Made by a program: the position numbers and the translations under genes. A model generated the notes under the pieces. The model was given only the letters and a program-made list of their open reading frames with translations. It had not been told where the DNA came from and ran no database searches. DNA of 64,000 bases from Ryuthela nishihirai (Eukaryota; Arthropoda; Arachnida; Araneae; Heptathelidae), in assembly GCA_038380435.1 (NCBI GenBank), contig JAWZYU010000034.1, positions 1,966,704 to 2,030,703 on the forward strand, read 5' to 3'. Below are positions 31,926-44,257 of the stretch, piece by piece (the stretch's first letter is position 1; every line of letters starts with the position of its first letter).

Positions 31926-32334
31926 ATTGTAAGAGATTCGGGGAGATTTTGAGTATTTTCCTTGCACCCTTCTTACCAACTCCCGGCCAACATGGGCCAC
32001 ACAGTGATCACACACGCCACAATTTTCACTCCCAGAAGAATTTTACTCCAAATCTCTCCCCTCCCCACCCCCTTGCCACAAAACTACGACGCAGCACTTC
32101 CTTGGCACCAAACTTCAACCACCTCCTTCATTATTAGGCGGCCTGCGGCCAAAAGCCTATCGCCAACATGTAGAGTCGCTAGCATTTCACTGTACTGGTC
32201 CCTACTTTTTGACGCACACAAAAAAAACTTTTTCTCGTGGACCAGATGATAAAGGGGCCAAGGTCCCTTTTACAAAATGGTCCAGTTTTTAAAGAACGAT
32301 GTTAGACTAACTATACAGAACCTCTAGTCTAGAC
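31926..32334. other. Unassigned spacer
   Basis: C-rich part at 31960-32130, then GGCGGCCTGCGGCC at 32139, which may belong to an unrecognised element. No protein is recognised. Confidence 0.35.
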
Positions 32335-32497
32335 CAGTAATGGCAAACCTAGGACACACTTGAGGGTTTCAGGTCACACCTTGGATGTTGAAAAATATTG
32401 GTATTCTGATGAAAAAACTGCGATAAATCGAGCGTTTTAAGTTTACGTTTTCTTTCTTAATCATTATAATTTCTGCATAGTCATATGATATTATAAA

Positions 32498-32612
32498 AAC
32501 TTATAAAAATTATCATCAATATTATATGATACAAACTTATAAAAATTATTATTAATATTATATGATAAAACTTATAAACATTATTATCAATATTATACAA
32601 TACAAACTTATA
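32498..32612. repeat. 36-base AT-rich tandem repeat, 3 units
   Basis: Units CTTATAAAAATTAT-CATCAATATTATATGATACAAA repeat three times with few changes inside the left arm of the hAT element. Confidence 0.75.
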
Positions 32613-32880
32613 AATACGTGCTTTATATATTATAAACTTAAAGTTTTCATTTGACTTCTGTGAAATTCGTTCATGCATGCATTCCAAGTCTCTCGACTGA
32701 GTAATATAAGTTCTAAACATATTTAAAACCACTTTAACAGAAAATATAATTCGCAGCATTAAATATTGGATTTATCCGGTAATAAATCTGGCAACCCTGC
32801 TGAAAGAAGAAGTGGTAGTCTTGCATGGTCTGCCACTTGATTAATTTGAGTTGAAGGTGTTTAATTCATTTCCAGTAATG

Positions 32881-33075
32881 GTTAGCGCGCTTGGCTACTG
32901 ATCTAAGGGACCTGGGTTCGAGTCCCGGGTAAGGCATGGCTGTTTGTGTAGTTTTTCTGCTGAGGGCCTGCCATCCTCTCAGACCTTCTACTATGGCATA
33001 TAAACTGACAGGCTCCTGTCAGACCTCTGTGGCAAGCAGCTGCTTGAGGGGGTATTTATTATTATTTTATTATTT
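32881..33075 (+). mobile_element. SINE family B, near full-length
   Basis: The plus-strand copy begins at GGTTAGCGCGCTTGGCTAC, with box B GGTTCGAGTCCCGGG. The body has TCCTGTCAGACCTCTGTGGC and CAAGCAGCTGCTTGAG, and the copy ends in a TTTATTATTA tail. It lies inside the hAT element, before the transposase start. Confidence 0.85.
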
Positions 33076-33145
33076 ATAATTGCTAGTTCTTATTAATTAT
33101 TACTGCTTAATTACCGCTGTATATAATTGTGCTCTTTTTTAATTC

Positions 33146-35070
33146 GTGAACCCTTTTACAATGGCAGCTAGTACTAATAAAAAACTAAAAATATCACAGA
33201 AAGGAAGTGGAAGAAATTTCCAAGATGCCTGGACTGAACAATATGGTGTTTTTGATAGAGGCGATAAAGTTCTCTGTAAATTGTGTGGTGAGCTATCTGT
33301 GAGTAGAACTTGGAATGTACGAAGACATTCTGAAACTAAGCAGAAATGGCTCCTAGAAAAAACTTTTGAAGAACGCAAAGAGTGCATATCGCAACATCTA
33401 AAACTGGCAGAATCACAATCGGGACTTTAAATTTGTTTCAGGACCTTCAAATTTAGTATAGCCGCAAGTTACGGTATTTCACATACTATTGTTGAACATG
33501 GGAAACCACTTAGTGATGGTGATTATATTAAAGAGGCTTTCGTTAAGTGTGCACCATTTTTAATTGAGGACTTTCATAATAAGGAAGCTATTGTAAAGCT
33601 TATGAAAGAGTTACCATTAAGTAGGAATATTATTAAAGACGAGAGTTATATCAATGAATGCTAGTATAGAAAATCAAATACAAGACTTGAACTCATGCCA
33701 TTGTTTTTCCATTTGTCTCGACGAAACTATAGATATTATGTCATCAGCTCAATTGACTATTATTGCAAGGCATGTTCACGGTGATTCCATGCACGAGGAA
33801 TTGATAAAGTTAAAAAACTTACCTCAAAACACGACAGGTAAAGACATATGCGACTGTGTTGTTAAAGTGTTCCGTGAGAAATAGATTTATCTAAAATATT
33901 TTCGATTACAACTGATGGCGCGCCTAATATGGTTGGCCGTAATGTCGGTTTTATCAAACAATTTACACAATATGTTGGTCACCCCTGGTTTGTTTCCATT
34001 GTATTATACATCAGGAGACACTATGTGCGAAATCAGGCTTAAAGGATTTGGATGATGTGATGAGAATTGTGACAAAGGTAACTAATTTTATTGCTGCCAG
34101 GGTTTTAAACAAAAGAGAATTTAATTCACTTTTAAGCGAAGTTGAATCAGTGTACTATGGTCTATTAATGTACAATATTCGATGGTTGAGTCGTGGCCAA
34201 GTACTTGAACGGTTTGTTGAATGTTTAAATGAAATTAAATTATATTTAAATACGAAGGGCATGGAGCACGAATTTTCTCAGTTGAACGATTCTGCTTGGC
34301 TCAGTAAGCTGTGTTTTTCACAGATTTTTTATTGCACCTGAATAAATTTAATATACAATTGCAAGGTTTCGGGAAATCTGTCGATGTTATGTTTGGCACG
34401 ATCAAGAGCTTTGAGAATAAACTCAAAATATTTCAACGTGATTTAGAAAGTAACAATTTTAAATATTTCCCAAGAGTTAAATTTTTTTAACGAAACCAAC
34501 CCCAAAAATCGTGAACAACATATCAACCAATTTATCGAAGTTCTAAAGTCAGTAACTGAGCAGTTTTCTTCTAGATTTGAGCAATTTCGACTGTTAGAAC
34601 AAACAATCCAATTCATAAAGTATCCTGATGAAACAGAATTCATGGATCTTAAATTAGATGGCTTTGAGTGGTTGGATTTAAAAGATCTAGAAATGCAACT
34701 AGCCGAGTTCCAGTGTAATCTTATCTGGAAAAGAAAGTTTATTGCTCTTAGAAATGAATTAGAAGAACTTTAGCGGGAAAGTCTGCATGATAACGCCTGT
34801 AAAAATTCAGACTGTGAAATTCTAAGAGTGTGGAATAGCCTTCCCGAAAACTTTCATGCTCTTAAAATCTTTGCTAAAGCTCTTCTAACAATTTTCTCTT
34901 CTACACACTCTTGTGAAACTCTATTTTTTGCCTTAAATAATATCAAATCGAAAGGGAGAAATAGATTGAGAAATGATTTGAGCGCTGCCTGTGTAGCATT
35001 AAAATGTACACACTATAGCCCTTCTATAAAGCAACTTTCTACCAGTACTCAGCAACAGAAAAGTCATTAA
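33146..35070 (+). pseudogene. hAT transposase (BED/GTF2IRD2-like), broken
   Basis: Reading fragments follow in order. 33146-33430 is a BED-type finger, with CKLC and then RRH; the last zinc ligand position reads Gln instead of His. 33654-33884 contains FSICLDETIDI with the first catalytic Asp. 34048-34341 contains IRWLSRGQVLERF. 34828-35070 contains the dimerisation region (STHSCETLFFALNNIKSKGRNRLRNDLS). At least three shifts or stops separate them. The layout resembles the hAT lineage that gave rise to GTF2IRD2 and EPM2AIP1-like genes in vertebrates. No functional enzyme is expected. Confidence 0.8.
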
Positions 35071-35688
35071 ATGTAAGTTTGTAATTTCACTATATTAAAT
35101 TAATTGTGTAATATGAATTCATAGATTTTATATCAATGTCCTATTAAATAAATAGCCTAATATATGTATAAGTCACCATCTATGATTATGTAGTTAAATT
35201 TATAATGCATTTATGCAAGTGGCACATCAACAACGTCAACATTTAAAAAAAAAAAGATGTTTGACACTTGGGTAAAAAGGTTCGCCCTCAATGGTCTAGA
35301 CAGACTGAATTATTTATTTCTCCTATTACCCACTTCGAATTGTCTCATCATTAAACGCATATATCATTTCCGAGTAAAATTGTCCCAGATTTAGAAAGCT
35401 GAAACCTGTAAATTTCCTCAATGCCTCGGTTTTACCAGTCTAAATCTGGTCATATATCACCCCTCAAGTAAATTGAGAATTATTCTGAAATTAACCTTTC
35501 TTGAGAAAACGTATAGAAAGATCAAGAGGCTACAGGTTTGATATTTCTCCCACTTTTACACTGAAGCTATTTCAGCTTTCCAACACGATTGTTGGGTTTG
35601 AATGGACTACTTGCAGATGTGGTAACTAATTTTGCAAAATAATAACTGATACTGGTAAGATCGAATTATTTTAGGTACTAATATTATA

Positions 35689-36922
35689 CAGGCTGTTTCA
35701 AAAAGGGCACAACCCTAAATATAAGAGAGTAAAACTTACGTGCATGTACAGTTTATTCCATAATGTTAGTCAGTTGGCATTACTGTACTCAAGGTTAACA
35801 GCCTTTAGCAGTTGAAATGACCTTGTCACGTGCGTCTCACCCAACCATTCCTTTGTGTTTTGTCAGCTATGTCGTTTTCCAAAATGATCGTGTATTATTG
35901 TAGAGACTTATTGTGCGTACAAATCTTAAAAACGTACGAGAGGAGTTAGAGTTGAAATTTCCTCAGTCTGCACTTCCCAACAAGTCGACAATATCTCATT
36001 TAATTGATAAATTTCGTGACACTGGCTCTGTACAGGATTGAAAGAGCCCAGGCTGGCCATCACTGTTACCTGCCAAAGTTCTTGATGATGTGTCTCAGCT
36101 TTTAACTTGTTCATTCAGAAAATCTTTTAGAAAGTTATCTTCACAGGTTGGACTGTCACCAGCTACTGTTTTCAGGGCTACAAAGAAGTTAAAGTTTCAT
36201 GCCAACCGTATTTGGTGTCGTTCATGAACTGAACCAGACCATGAAAAACATTTATGGTACTGTCATTGGTTTCGTTCTTTTGTTGATGAAAATGAAATTG
36301 CGGTGTTGACCAAGTTTATTTCAGGGACGAGGCTTGGTTTCACTTGGATGGGTATGTGAACAGTTGAATATGGAGCAATGGAAGTCCTCACACTTTTCAC
36401 GAATGACCATCACACGGACAGAAAATTGGTGTTTGGTGTGCAATTTCCCGTTGTCGTGTGATAGGGCCTTTATTTTTGGACTCAACTGTAATTGTGAAGC
36501 TTATCATGACCTCATCCAACAATTTATTGCACTACTGGATGTGAATGAACGAGATTTTTTGGTGATCATTTGATTAAAAAAAAATTGTAGTCCCCAAGAT
36601 CCCCAGATCTTATTTCTCCAGAATTTTTTCCTTTGGGGATATCTCAAATGTGTAGTGTTTCAAAAGAATCCTCATACACCTGAAGACTTGAAGGCTGACA
36701 TTGAAAGAGAGATTTTAAACGTAAGAAAACAAACATTACGAAATGTGGCTTCAAATGTCATGGAAAAAGGGGATGAATCTGCATCCAGGTTGCAGGAAAT
36801 CACTTTTAATATCTGTTGTAAAGGTTGATATATGTCTAATTTGCATCTTTTGAAATTTGTGTCTTCTGTCAAATTTAAATAGAAAAATGCAATAAGGGTT
36901 GCATCCTTTTTGAAACACCCTG
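35689..36922 (+). mobile_element. DUF4817-type mariner element, decayed
   Basis: Ends CAGGCTGTTTCAAAAAGG and, inverted, CAGGGTGTTTCAAAAAGG, both followed by GCAACCC-like sequence and flanked by TA. An ATG at 35869 starts a helix-turn-helix region with LKFPQSALPNKSTISHLIDK and DTGSVQD. The catalytic part around 36300-36560 reads SWNMEQWKSS and DSTVIVK in shifting frames. Multiple stops and shifts are present. This helix-turn-helix domain (DUF4817) is common in arthropod mariner-like transposases. Confidence 0.75.
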
Positions 36923-36924
36923 TA

Positions 36925-37690
36925 TCACTAAATACAATGAGTCATGTATATACAGGTTAAAAAATTACATTTTTTCATGTTCACACATTTCATGCCATTT
37001 GCTTTTATGGTGCAGAAAATAAACGTTTGAGTAATTCGGAAAGTATAAAAAAATCCATCTTTCCGCCTCCAGGACTCGAAATCTACTGTTCTACCATTTG
37101 TTCTAAGGTGAGGGCAATTCACATTTGCTTAAGGTTGTGATTGTTGTGCTGTCAAGCTTTCACCGTGCGATTCTAAGTGCTCATGCGCTATATATACAGA
37201 CAAGAACCAAGCTTTTTTTAAAAAAAATGTTACTGGAGAAATATTGAAGATCTCATTCAAAAATAGTAATTTAATTTTAAAGTTACTGAAGCTGGGATAC
37301 TTAATACCAGATACTGTTATTAAATGTACATTTTTTTCGGGGGGGATTTTTTAATAGCTTTGAAAAAAAATCTTGTCACGCAACATACAATAGCATAGCC
37401 GACATTTACATTGCTTATTGGGGGGGGGGGGGGGGTTAATATACATTGGAAACAAGTTTATTCATTCATGGTTGCAGATTAACTCTTCAAAAGGAATGTT
37501 GGTAAAAGTGGTGTTAATAAATGTTATTTATCTTGTATTGCAAAAATTCTCAGTAAGAATACTGATGAATGCCTCAAGAATACCCATCTTCAACGCCCAA
37601 ATGCATGTAATGAAACGGTACATATTCAAGAAAATACACTGGTGCTCAAAATTAAAGGAAAATCGACAAAAACTATTATAGCTGCCGATA
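36925..37690. other. Intergenic DNA
   Basis: No gene. A G15 run lies at 37420-37434. The segment 37060-37110, reversed, has a TTTCGAGTCC box B-like word and may be a remnant of a tRNA-derived SINE, but the rest is not recognisable. Confidence 0.35.
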
Positions 37691-38079
37691 TACAGGGTGG
37701 TTATAATTAAACTGACAGTACTCGGAGCGATGTAGAGAAGGATCTACTGGATGGATCACAGCAAAAAGTGGATACCTTACCTTAACAAGAACACGCGATA
37801 CAGAATTTGCGAATAAAAAAAATTAGTTATAGTGCCAGCAGGTGGCATTGTGCACTAAAGAAAATACCAAGTTGAACAAACATAACCTTCATTTTACGAA
37901 TCAAGATTCTCAACATATAAATCATTCGTATGCAAAATGTGTTGGAAACGTAATACGGCATGGTCCACAGTTGCTTGAAACATGTCTCAGGGAATGGCAG
38001 CAACATGCAGTGTTATTCTTGCCTTCAGTTCAGCAAGCGATTCAAAATTACCTTGGAAAATTCGGTTTTTCAAATAACC

Positions 38080-38590
38080 TCATAACCAAAAATCGCATAT
38101 GTTTAGGTCGTGGGAACGTGGTGGCCAAGCATTGGAAAACGTTTGAGAAATCATTTTGTCGTCTCCAAATGTGGTATGCAACAATTGCATTCCCGTACGT
38201 GAAATATGGGGTGGTCCCCATCCTGCATGAAGGTTATGGTGTCTAAGCAATTTCTTTCTTGCAAAACCAGAATAATCTTGCGGCAAGAAGATCCATGTAA
38301 CGTGGTCCATTCACCGATCGACGCACGGGGCCTTGAGACGTGCGTGATCTCATCAACGAAAAATGGTCCGATTATAAAGTTTGTGGTAAACCCGAACCAT
38401 ACAGTTGCATAGTCGGAGTGTAGGGGCACATCATGCGGATGTGTAGGTCTCCATATTCGGCAGTTGTGCATAGTCGCTGTTGCATGTAGGGCAAAAATGC
38501 GCCTCATCAGTCCATAAGACTTTCGAAAGCTACATGTCGAGCTGCATCCTCGCCGAAATCACAAAGCCAAGTCTGTGAGAGATCTTTCAT
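38080..38590 (-). pseudogene. Mariner transposase, catalytic half, frameshifted
   Basis: The frames 38507-38151 and 38310-38080 overlap. Together they hold WFGFTTNFIIGPFFVDE, then FMQDGDHPIF (second Asp of the DDE triad) and FSNAWPPRSHDLNICDFWL, the block that carries the last catalytic residue in this group. A shift lies near 38170. The N-terminal half is missing, presumably lost or displaced by the LINE insertion to the right. Confidence 0.75.
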
Positions 38591-38779
38591 CAATCAGGGT
38601 CATGTGGTTGCAGCTGCTGCACCCTATGAATCTTATAAAGATACTATTTCAGGTATTGTAAAGATCAATGTTGAAAGCTTATGTCGTAAGCTTGACGATT
38701 TAGTAGGCCGCTAACCAGCTGTTTAGGGCCGCATGCGACCCACGGGTTGGACACGCTTGGTTTAGACAATTGCAGAATG

Positions 38780-41770
38780 AGCAGTTTGGAGAGGACACCA
38801 ATTTGAATAGGTGCAATTTGTCATTAACAAGACAATGTCCAGTTCTCATTCTGGTGATAATTTGGTCCCCTCTTTTTGAATGTATTTGGTTTTATGGGTC
38901 GAATTTGTTCTTCGATATGTTATTGAGATTGGTAGTGATTAGGAATCTTTCTTGTTTTTTTTTGCGAAACTTTTTTTTTTCTCTGCTCAGAAGGTAATGT
39001 GATTCGATGCTTAGACTTGTATAGGTATCTTTGCAGTTTTGGTAGTTGGTTGGCAATCTCGTTTCCAAGGTAACTCCATAACATTTAATACCAGGAATGT
39101 TGGAGTGACTGGGAATCCATTGCAAAGTATATGTATATTACCTGATTGTTCCAGATTATTCTATTTATTAATATGGGATGAATTGATTTTTCAGTATAAT
39201 TCATAAGTGCTTGTAGTGCTGATCTGCTGTCTGTAAGAATATAATTTTTTTCCTTTCATATTTGGTGTATTTAATTGCTTCGTGAATAGCAAGAAGCTCG
39301 CAATAATGATAAAATTGGGAGTGAGAATTCTGTAGCTCTTCTTGTCGTTGTTTGAAGGGATGTTGACGGCACAGCTTGCAGAGGGAGGTGAAGACTGGAA
39401 GGATCCATCAGTAAAAATATGTTTAAAATTGTGGTATGTATTGTGAATGTGAAGCATGATTCTCTGGTAAATTTCATCTGTAGTTATATCATTTTGCTTA
39501 AAATTTTTTTCTATATGTAAAAAGATCTTAGGCCTATGATAAAACCATGGGGGAATAGAAGGAAGGCGATTGATGTAAGGCTGATTATTTTTAATTTCAG
39601 CATATAGGCTATGGCTTCTGATGTCTCTTGCAATGGAGATTTATTACTTTTATCATCAATTTTTATTTTTTATAGAGTGTTGTAGTTTAGTAGAGATCCT
39701 GTTGTAATAATTTATCATTTTTTCCTGTCTTCTGTGGCCATAATTCTTTGCTCCAGTTTCTGCGTGAAATCATGGATAGAGGCAGGGGCGTAGCGAACGA
39801 CTATGTTTTTTTTTTTTTGGGGGGGGGGGTCAGAAATTTTCCAACTCGAAATTCAAATTTTGCCAACTGAACAAACTTACTTAGATTTTCGCTCCGTGGG
39901 GAGGGGGGGAAACAATTTTCACAACTCCTGCATTTTGCCATTTGACTTCCAATTTTGCCAACTAGCCATGATTTCACACATATAATTCCAATATTTACAT
40001 CTCGTCCGTATTGTAGCATTTCAGTGTGAATTTTTCCTTCATTTTGCCACCTCTCCTTAATTTCAAGAAACATCCCAATCTTTACATTCTCCTAAATTTG
40101 CCAAATCATTTCAAACTCCCAAAGATTTTGCAGTGTTCTCGATTTTAGTCAACTATCCTGAATTTCACAAACCCAATTATCACAACTCGCCCGGATTTTC
40201 CAAGTGAATTCGAATTTTGTCAACTGCCATACATTTTGTTAAGTTTCCTCAATTTGTTCAACACCTTAATTTCGCAAAACAAATCTCAATTTTCACAACT
40301 CGCCGTAATTTTACACAAAAAAATCGCAATTTTTACATCTTCCCTGAATTTCCCAAGTCACTTCGAATTTTATCAACTTTCCTTAATTGCACAAGGCACA
40401 ATTTTCACAACTCCCCTGCCTGTATTTTACCAAGTGGCTTCGAATTTTTCCAACTCCCCTAGATTTTGCCGAGTTCTTGGTTTTTCCAACTCTCCTTAAT
40501 TTCACAAAACCAATCCCAATTTTTACAACTCACCTGTAACTTTACCAACTTCCCTAGATTTTGCCAAGTTTTCTCGATTTTGTCAACTCTCCTTAATTTT
40601 ACAAAAACAATCCCAATTTTGCCAACTGCCGTAGATTTTGCCATCTCGCCACAATTTTACAGAAAAAAGATTGCAATTTTTACATCTTACCTGAATTTTG
40701 TCAACTTTCCACGATTTTGCCAAGTCACTCCGAATTTTGCCAACTCGCTATAATTATACAGAAAAAAAATCCAAATTTTCACATCTCACCTGAATTTTGC
40801 CAACTCCCCACGATTTTGTCGTCACTCCGAATTTTGTCAACTTACCCAAAATTTTGTCAAGTCACTCCGAATTTTGCCAACTCCCCAAGATTTTACCAAG
40901 TCACTCCGAATTTTGCCAACTGCTCTAAATTTTGCCGTCTCTCCATTTTCCAAACTGCATTAGATTTGCCAACTTGCCTCGATTTTGACAACTCCCTTAA
41001 TTTTCCAAAAAATAAAAATTACAAATTTTCACAACTTACCTAAATTTTACGAAGTCGCTTCGAATTTTGCCAACTCCGAGTGACTTTGAGGGGGGAGCCA
41101 CCCCCATGTCTACGCCCCTGGATAGAGGGGTGGTCTTGAGTGCTCCAATGCATGTTCTAAGACAATCATTTCGAATGGTATCTAGAAATTTTATTTTGTA
41201 TTGTGGAAGATTATTAAAAGCAATAATACCATAGTCCATTTTTGGCTTGATTACAAAGTTATATAAATGAAGATGAGCTGGATGACTACCCCATTTAGTG
41301 TTGCCTAGTTGTCGTAGTATTTGTTGATTTTTCTTTAATGAGATTTATATGTGGAGTTCATGAAAGGTTACTATCAATGTGGATGCCTAGAAATTTGATG
41401 TTCGCCACTTGATTTATCTTTCGATCCTTTATCTTGATATCGTATTGAGGTTTTTTGATGCGCAGTTTGTGGAATGGCATGACTGTTGATTCTTCAGGAG
41501 CAATAGCAAATTTCCAGGTGTTAAAATATTCTTAAATTTTTTGATAATTTTGATTATTTTAGATTCATTATGTATCGTGTGACCAGATTGTCAGATTATC
41601 AGCGTAAATGGCAAAGGAGTTAGGAATATTACAGCTATCAATATGGGCAGGCAGATACAAGTTGAAAAGCAGTCCTCCAGCAATTACAAGGAAAACATCA
41701 CATTTTATAGTGTGCCTCATGCAACTCTCACGTGGATTGGCGGCAATGTCACGAGAAATTAACATGTTCT
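38780..41770 (-). mobile_element. 5'-truncated LINE with RNase H domain
   Basis: From right to left: the reverse transcriptase middle (GGLLFNLYLPAHI and FAIYADNLTIWS, where the YADD motif has become YADN), a later segment (LDTIRNDCLRTCIGALKTTPL), then RNase H (HIFTDGSFQSSPPSASCAV at 39457-39191 and MQWIPSHSNIPGIK at 39125). It lies within the mariner, and its right edge near 41770 is the usual 5' truncation. The hAT MITE at 39783-41120 splits it. The left end near 38780 is not sharply defined. Confidence 0.75.
39783..41120 (+). mobile_element. hAT MITE filled with minisatellite, complete
   Basis: Ends CAGGGGCGTAG and CTACGCCCCTG with the 8-base duplication GATAGAGG (39775-39782 and 41121-41128). 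The interior is almost wholly an array of T-rich units: GAATTTTGCCAACT, AATTTTACAGAAAAAA, TTTTTACATCTC and CCAAGTCACTCCG, grouped in higher-order units of about 110-140 bases. It has no coding capacity. Related copies with only one end each lie at 3320-4278 and 57501-58690. Confidence 0.9.
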
Positions 41771-42282
41771 ACAACGATTTTAGCACACCCATGCCACCTG
41801 GTGGCACTGACAATAATATTTTTTATTCACAAATTCTCTACCCCATGTTCTTATTAAGGTGTCCACCACTTTTTGCTGTGATCTGTTGAGTACATACTTC
41901 TCTACATCACTCTGAGTACTATCAGTTTAATTATAACCACACTTTATGTAAAAGAGCGCACTGAAAGTGGGCAAACATGGAAAATATGTTACGTGGAAAG
42001 CTAGCCCACATTTACAGTTGCTGCACATAAGGCAGAATATGCAAATTAGGAATGCGTTAAAAAGACGCATGGGTCTACTCGTAGCTGTTCTAGGCAACTC
42101 TTGCTTTCACTTCAGTGTAGAGCGATTGGAAGGATGGAAGCAGGTCAGTTCCAGATGCATTTTCCAGAGCATTGAATGATCCACAAATTTCAAGACTCTG
42201 AAGACAGATTCAACAGACAATAGATCGACCAGGACAAGGCTGGCCCAGAGCAGCAACTTCTGCAGAGGATCGCTATATGAGT

Positions 42283-42473
42283 CTGGCCGAGTGGTTAGCA
42301 CGCTTGGCTACTAATCTAAGGACCTGGGTTCGAGCCCCGGGTAAGGCATGGATGTGTGTGTCGTTTTTCTGCTGAGGTCCTGCCATCCTCTCAGATCTCC
42401 TACTGTGGCATATAAACTGAAAGGCTCCTGTCAGACCTCTGTGGCAAGCAGCTGCTTGAGTGGGTATTATTAT
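42283..42473 (+). mobile_element. SINE family B within Tc1 remnant
   Basis: The plus-strand copy begins GGCCGAGTGGTTAGCACGCT, with box B GGTTCGAGCCCCGGG, and ends CAGCTGCTTGAGTGGGTATT. The tail is short. Confidence 0.85.
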
Positions 42474-42535
42474 AGTGGTCCGATGAAATAGCGATGACTC
42501 TAGGCAACTGTCTTTGGAGCTTGAAGCACCTACAG

Positions 42536-42776
42536 CAGTGATTTTCAACCGTGTGCCGTGCAATTTTTTAAAGATCATTAATTAAATTATTTTCGAAAGA
42601 AGTCCAAAGCACAATAAATGTGCATATCAAAATTAAAACCTCTTTAAATTGATTATACGAGTATATCATTGTTATAATAAACGTATACATAATATCATCA
42701 TAATTTAAGTGTGCCGCGGAAGTTTAACTTATAGGTTGAAATGTGCCGTGAGATAAAAAAAGGTTGAAAACCACTG
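42536..42776. mobile_element. hAT MITE with CAGTG-TTTTCAACC ends
   Basis: Ends CAGTGATTTTCAACCGTGTG and, inverted, CAGTGGTTTTCAACC, flanked by the 8-base duplication ACCTACAG (42528-42535 and 42777-42784). GTGCCG occurs near both ends. No coding sequence. Confidence 0.9.
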
Positions 42777-43020
42777 ACCTACAGGAACGAGGGTTTCAAG
42801 GTTTACAGCTGAGTTTCCTTAACAATGTCTTTATGCCAGACCTGTTAATTGTCTCTCTAACTCCTGCCACTCGGCGAGCTCGTTTAGTGTGGAGTTGCCA
42901 ACATCAGACTTGGAATCCAGACCAGTGGGCACGTGTTCACAGATGAATCACGATTCAGCTTCGTGACGTATTCATATCTGGAGAGAACCAGGGACCCAAA
43001 ACACTTCCTCGAACATCAAA

Positions 43021-43289
43021 GAATTTGGTGGCCGTGGCATGATGGTTGGGGCAAGTCACATCCACTTCAAAAATTACATTTTAATCAATGATTATATTAT
43101 TATTTGCTTAACATTTGAAGCAAATTCTTCTGACTAGCAGCATTTGCTGTTAAATATCTGAGCTTTAATAATAAACATTTTTCAAAGTCAAGATGGAGAT
43201 ATTTAAAGATTTTCCACTTGGGAGATGAAAGGGTTAAATATAGCTTTCTATTCACATAGCACGTGAAATGTCTAGTGACTCTTGGTAAT
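43021..43289. other. AT-rich spacer
   Basis: No gene or bounded element seen. Confidence 0.35.
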
Positions 43290-43510
43290 GTAGTGCATTG
43301 TGTTCAGGAATGCAAATTTTCAAAGCAAAAAATATGAACAGTGGAACATTTAGGGCCCACGTGCTGTGTAGTTAAAATTACCTCTACATTTACCAAAGCA
43401 TTCACGGAACGATTTTGGGGACACTCAGTAGCTGGGGCCCAAAGCAGCCACCAAGTCTGCTTATCTTGCCTGCTTATCCAAGTCTGCTTATCTGCCTCCA
43501 AATAAAATAT
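43290..43510. repeat. Dispersed repeat D, copy 1
   Basis: ACATTTAG-GGCCC, GTGTAGTTAAAATTACCTCT and CTGGGGCCC occur in the same order at 53440-53640. Function and ends are unknown. Confidence 0.5.
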
Positions 43511-44257
43511 GCAATATTCTAACTTGAGCTCTATCTAACAGTGGTAATTCTGATAATATTTTCAAACTAATAAGATTTGGAAAATGTGAATAACAATATT
43601 TTATTAGCATAGTATTTTTTTGTGATAAACAGAAGAATAAGCATTGAGGTTATGGAAAAATAGGTGTGGACATCTGAAGACAAAAATTAGGCTGTGTTTA
43701 GCCCACAGTGATCATTTACAAAATAATTCGAGGAGGAAAAACTACAAAAAATAAAAAATATTCTGATATTTATATTACTTCGTAAGGAGTGTACAGTGTC
43801 CACTTACATACACTTCTGGCAATTAATAGTTTCACATACGTCAGACTAAAGAACCGTTTTAACCTGTTGTGCATCACAGCTGGTTCATCATGTTTTACAT
43901 TTATCCTACAATGAGCAATTTTATCCTACACTATTCCAAATGTAAAAATATCATTTTAATTGCTATTAACACAGTTTTCCACCATTTGCTTTGAGAACCA
44001 TTGTTTAAATCACTTACTCAAATGATTTTGACATTTGCTCTCATTAAGATGTGGTTTATCTTGTTGATTCGGATAGAATTTTATCATTAGCAGAAATTTC
44101 ATTAAAAAAAAAATCACATAATTTGCAGAAGAATTTTAAGTTTGGTCTTACTTTATTTTTTGCATATATTTCAACAATACCTTCACAATTAATATTTCCT
44201 ATATAGTGCCGAAATATTGCTCACATTTAACTTGTAATTATGTATGCAACAGAAAAG
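43511..44257. other. AT-rich intergenic DNA
   Basis: I see no gene, SINE or inverted ends. Confidence 0.4.

Larger units (their letters stand above)
32335..35293 (+). mobile_element. hAT element with BED-finger transposase remnant
   Basis: Ends CAGTAATGGCAAACCT and, inverted, CATTGAGGGCGAACCT, flanked by the 8-base duplication GTCTAGAC (32327-32334 and 35294-35301). It contains a broken transposase gene on the plus strand, a 36-base tandem repeat at 32498-32612 and a SINE B inserted at 32881-33075. The element is almost complete in length but decayed. Confidence 0.9.
37693..41941 (-). mobile_element. Mariner with ~160-base inverted ends, split by a LINE
   Basis: 37693-37860 and 41785-41941 match as inverted repeats, from GGTGGTTATAATTAAACTGA through GTAGAGAAG, CACAGCAAAAAGTGG and the GCCACCAGGTGGCA-like core. 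About 3 kb of LINE lies between the arms next to a transposase piece. This suggests one mariner of roughly 1.2 kb into which a LINE inserted. The outer left end follows a TA. Confidence 0.75.
41990..43020 (+). pseudogene. Tc1-type transposase remnant, interrupted twice
   Basis: The piece around 42180-42280 encodes the N-terminal helix-turn-helix region in degraded form. SINE B (42283-42473) and a hAT MITE (42536-42776) then intervene. The sequence resumes with SLTPATRRARLVWSCQHQTW and NPDQWARV near 42855-42945, the segment before the first catalytic Asp of Tc1 enzymes, followed by a DESRF-like stretch and loss of frame. No catalytic second half or clear ends were found. Confidence 0.65.

Noticed and set aside
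32881..32940. A tRNA gene (box A, box B, GGTTCGAGTCC)
   Set aside because: The same head recurs in six SINE B copies with a shared body, and there is no acceptor stem pairing.
39783..41120. CRISPR-like array
   Set aside because: Units are imperfect, without unique spacers, in a eukaryotic transposon bounded by hAT ends.
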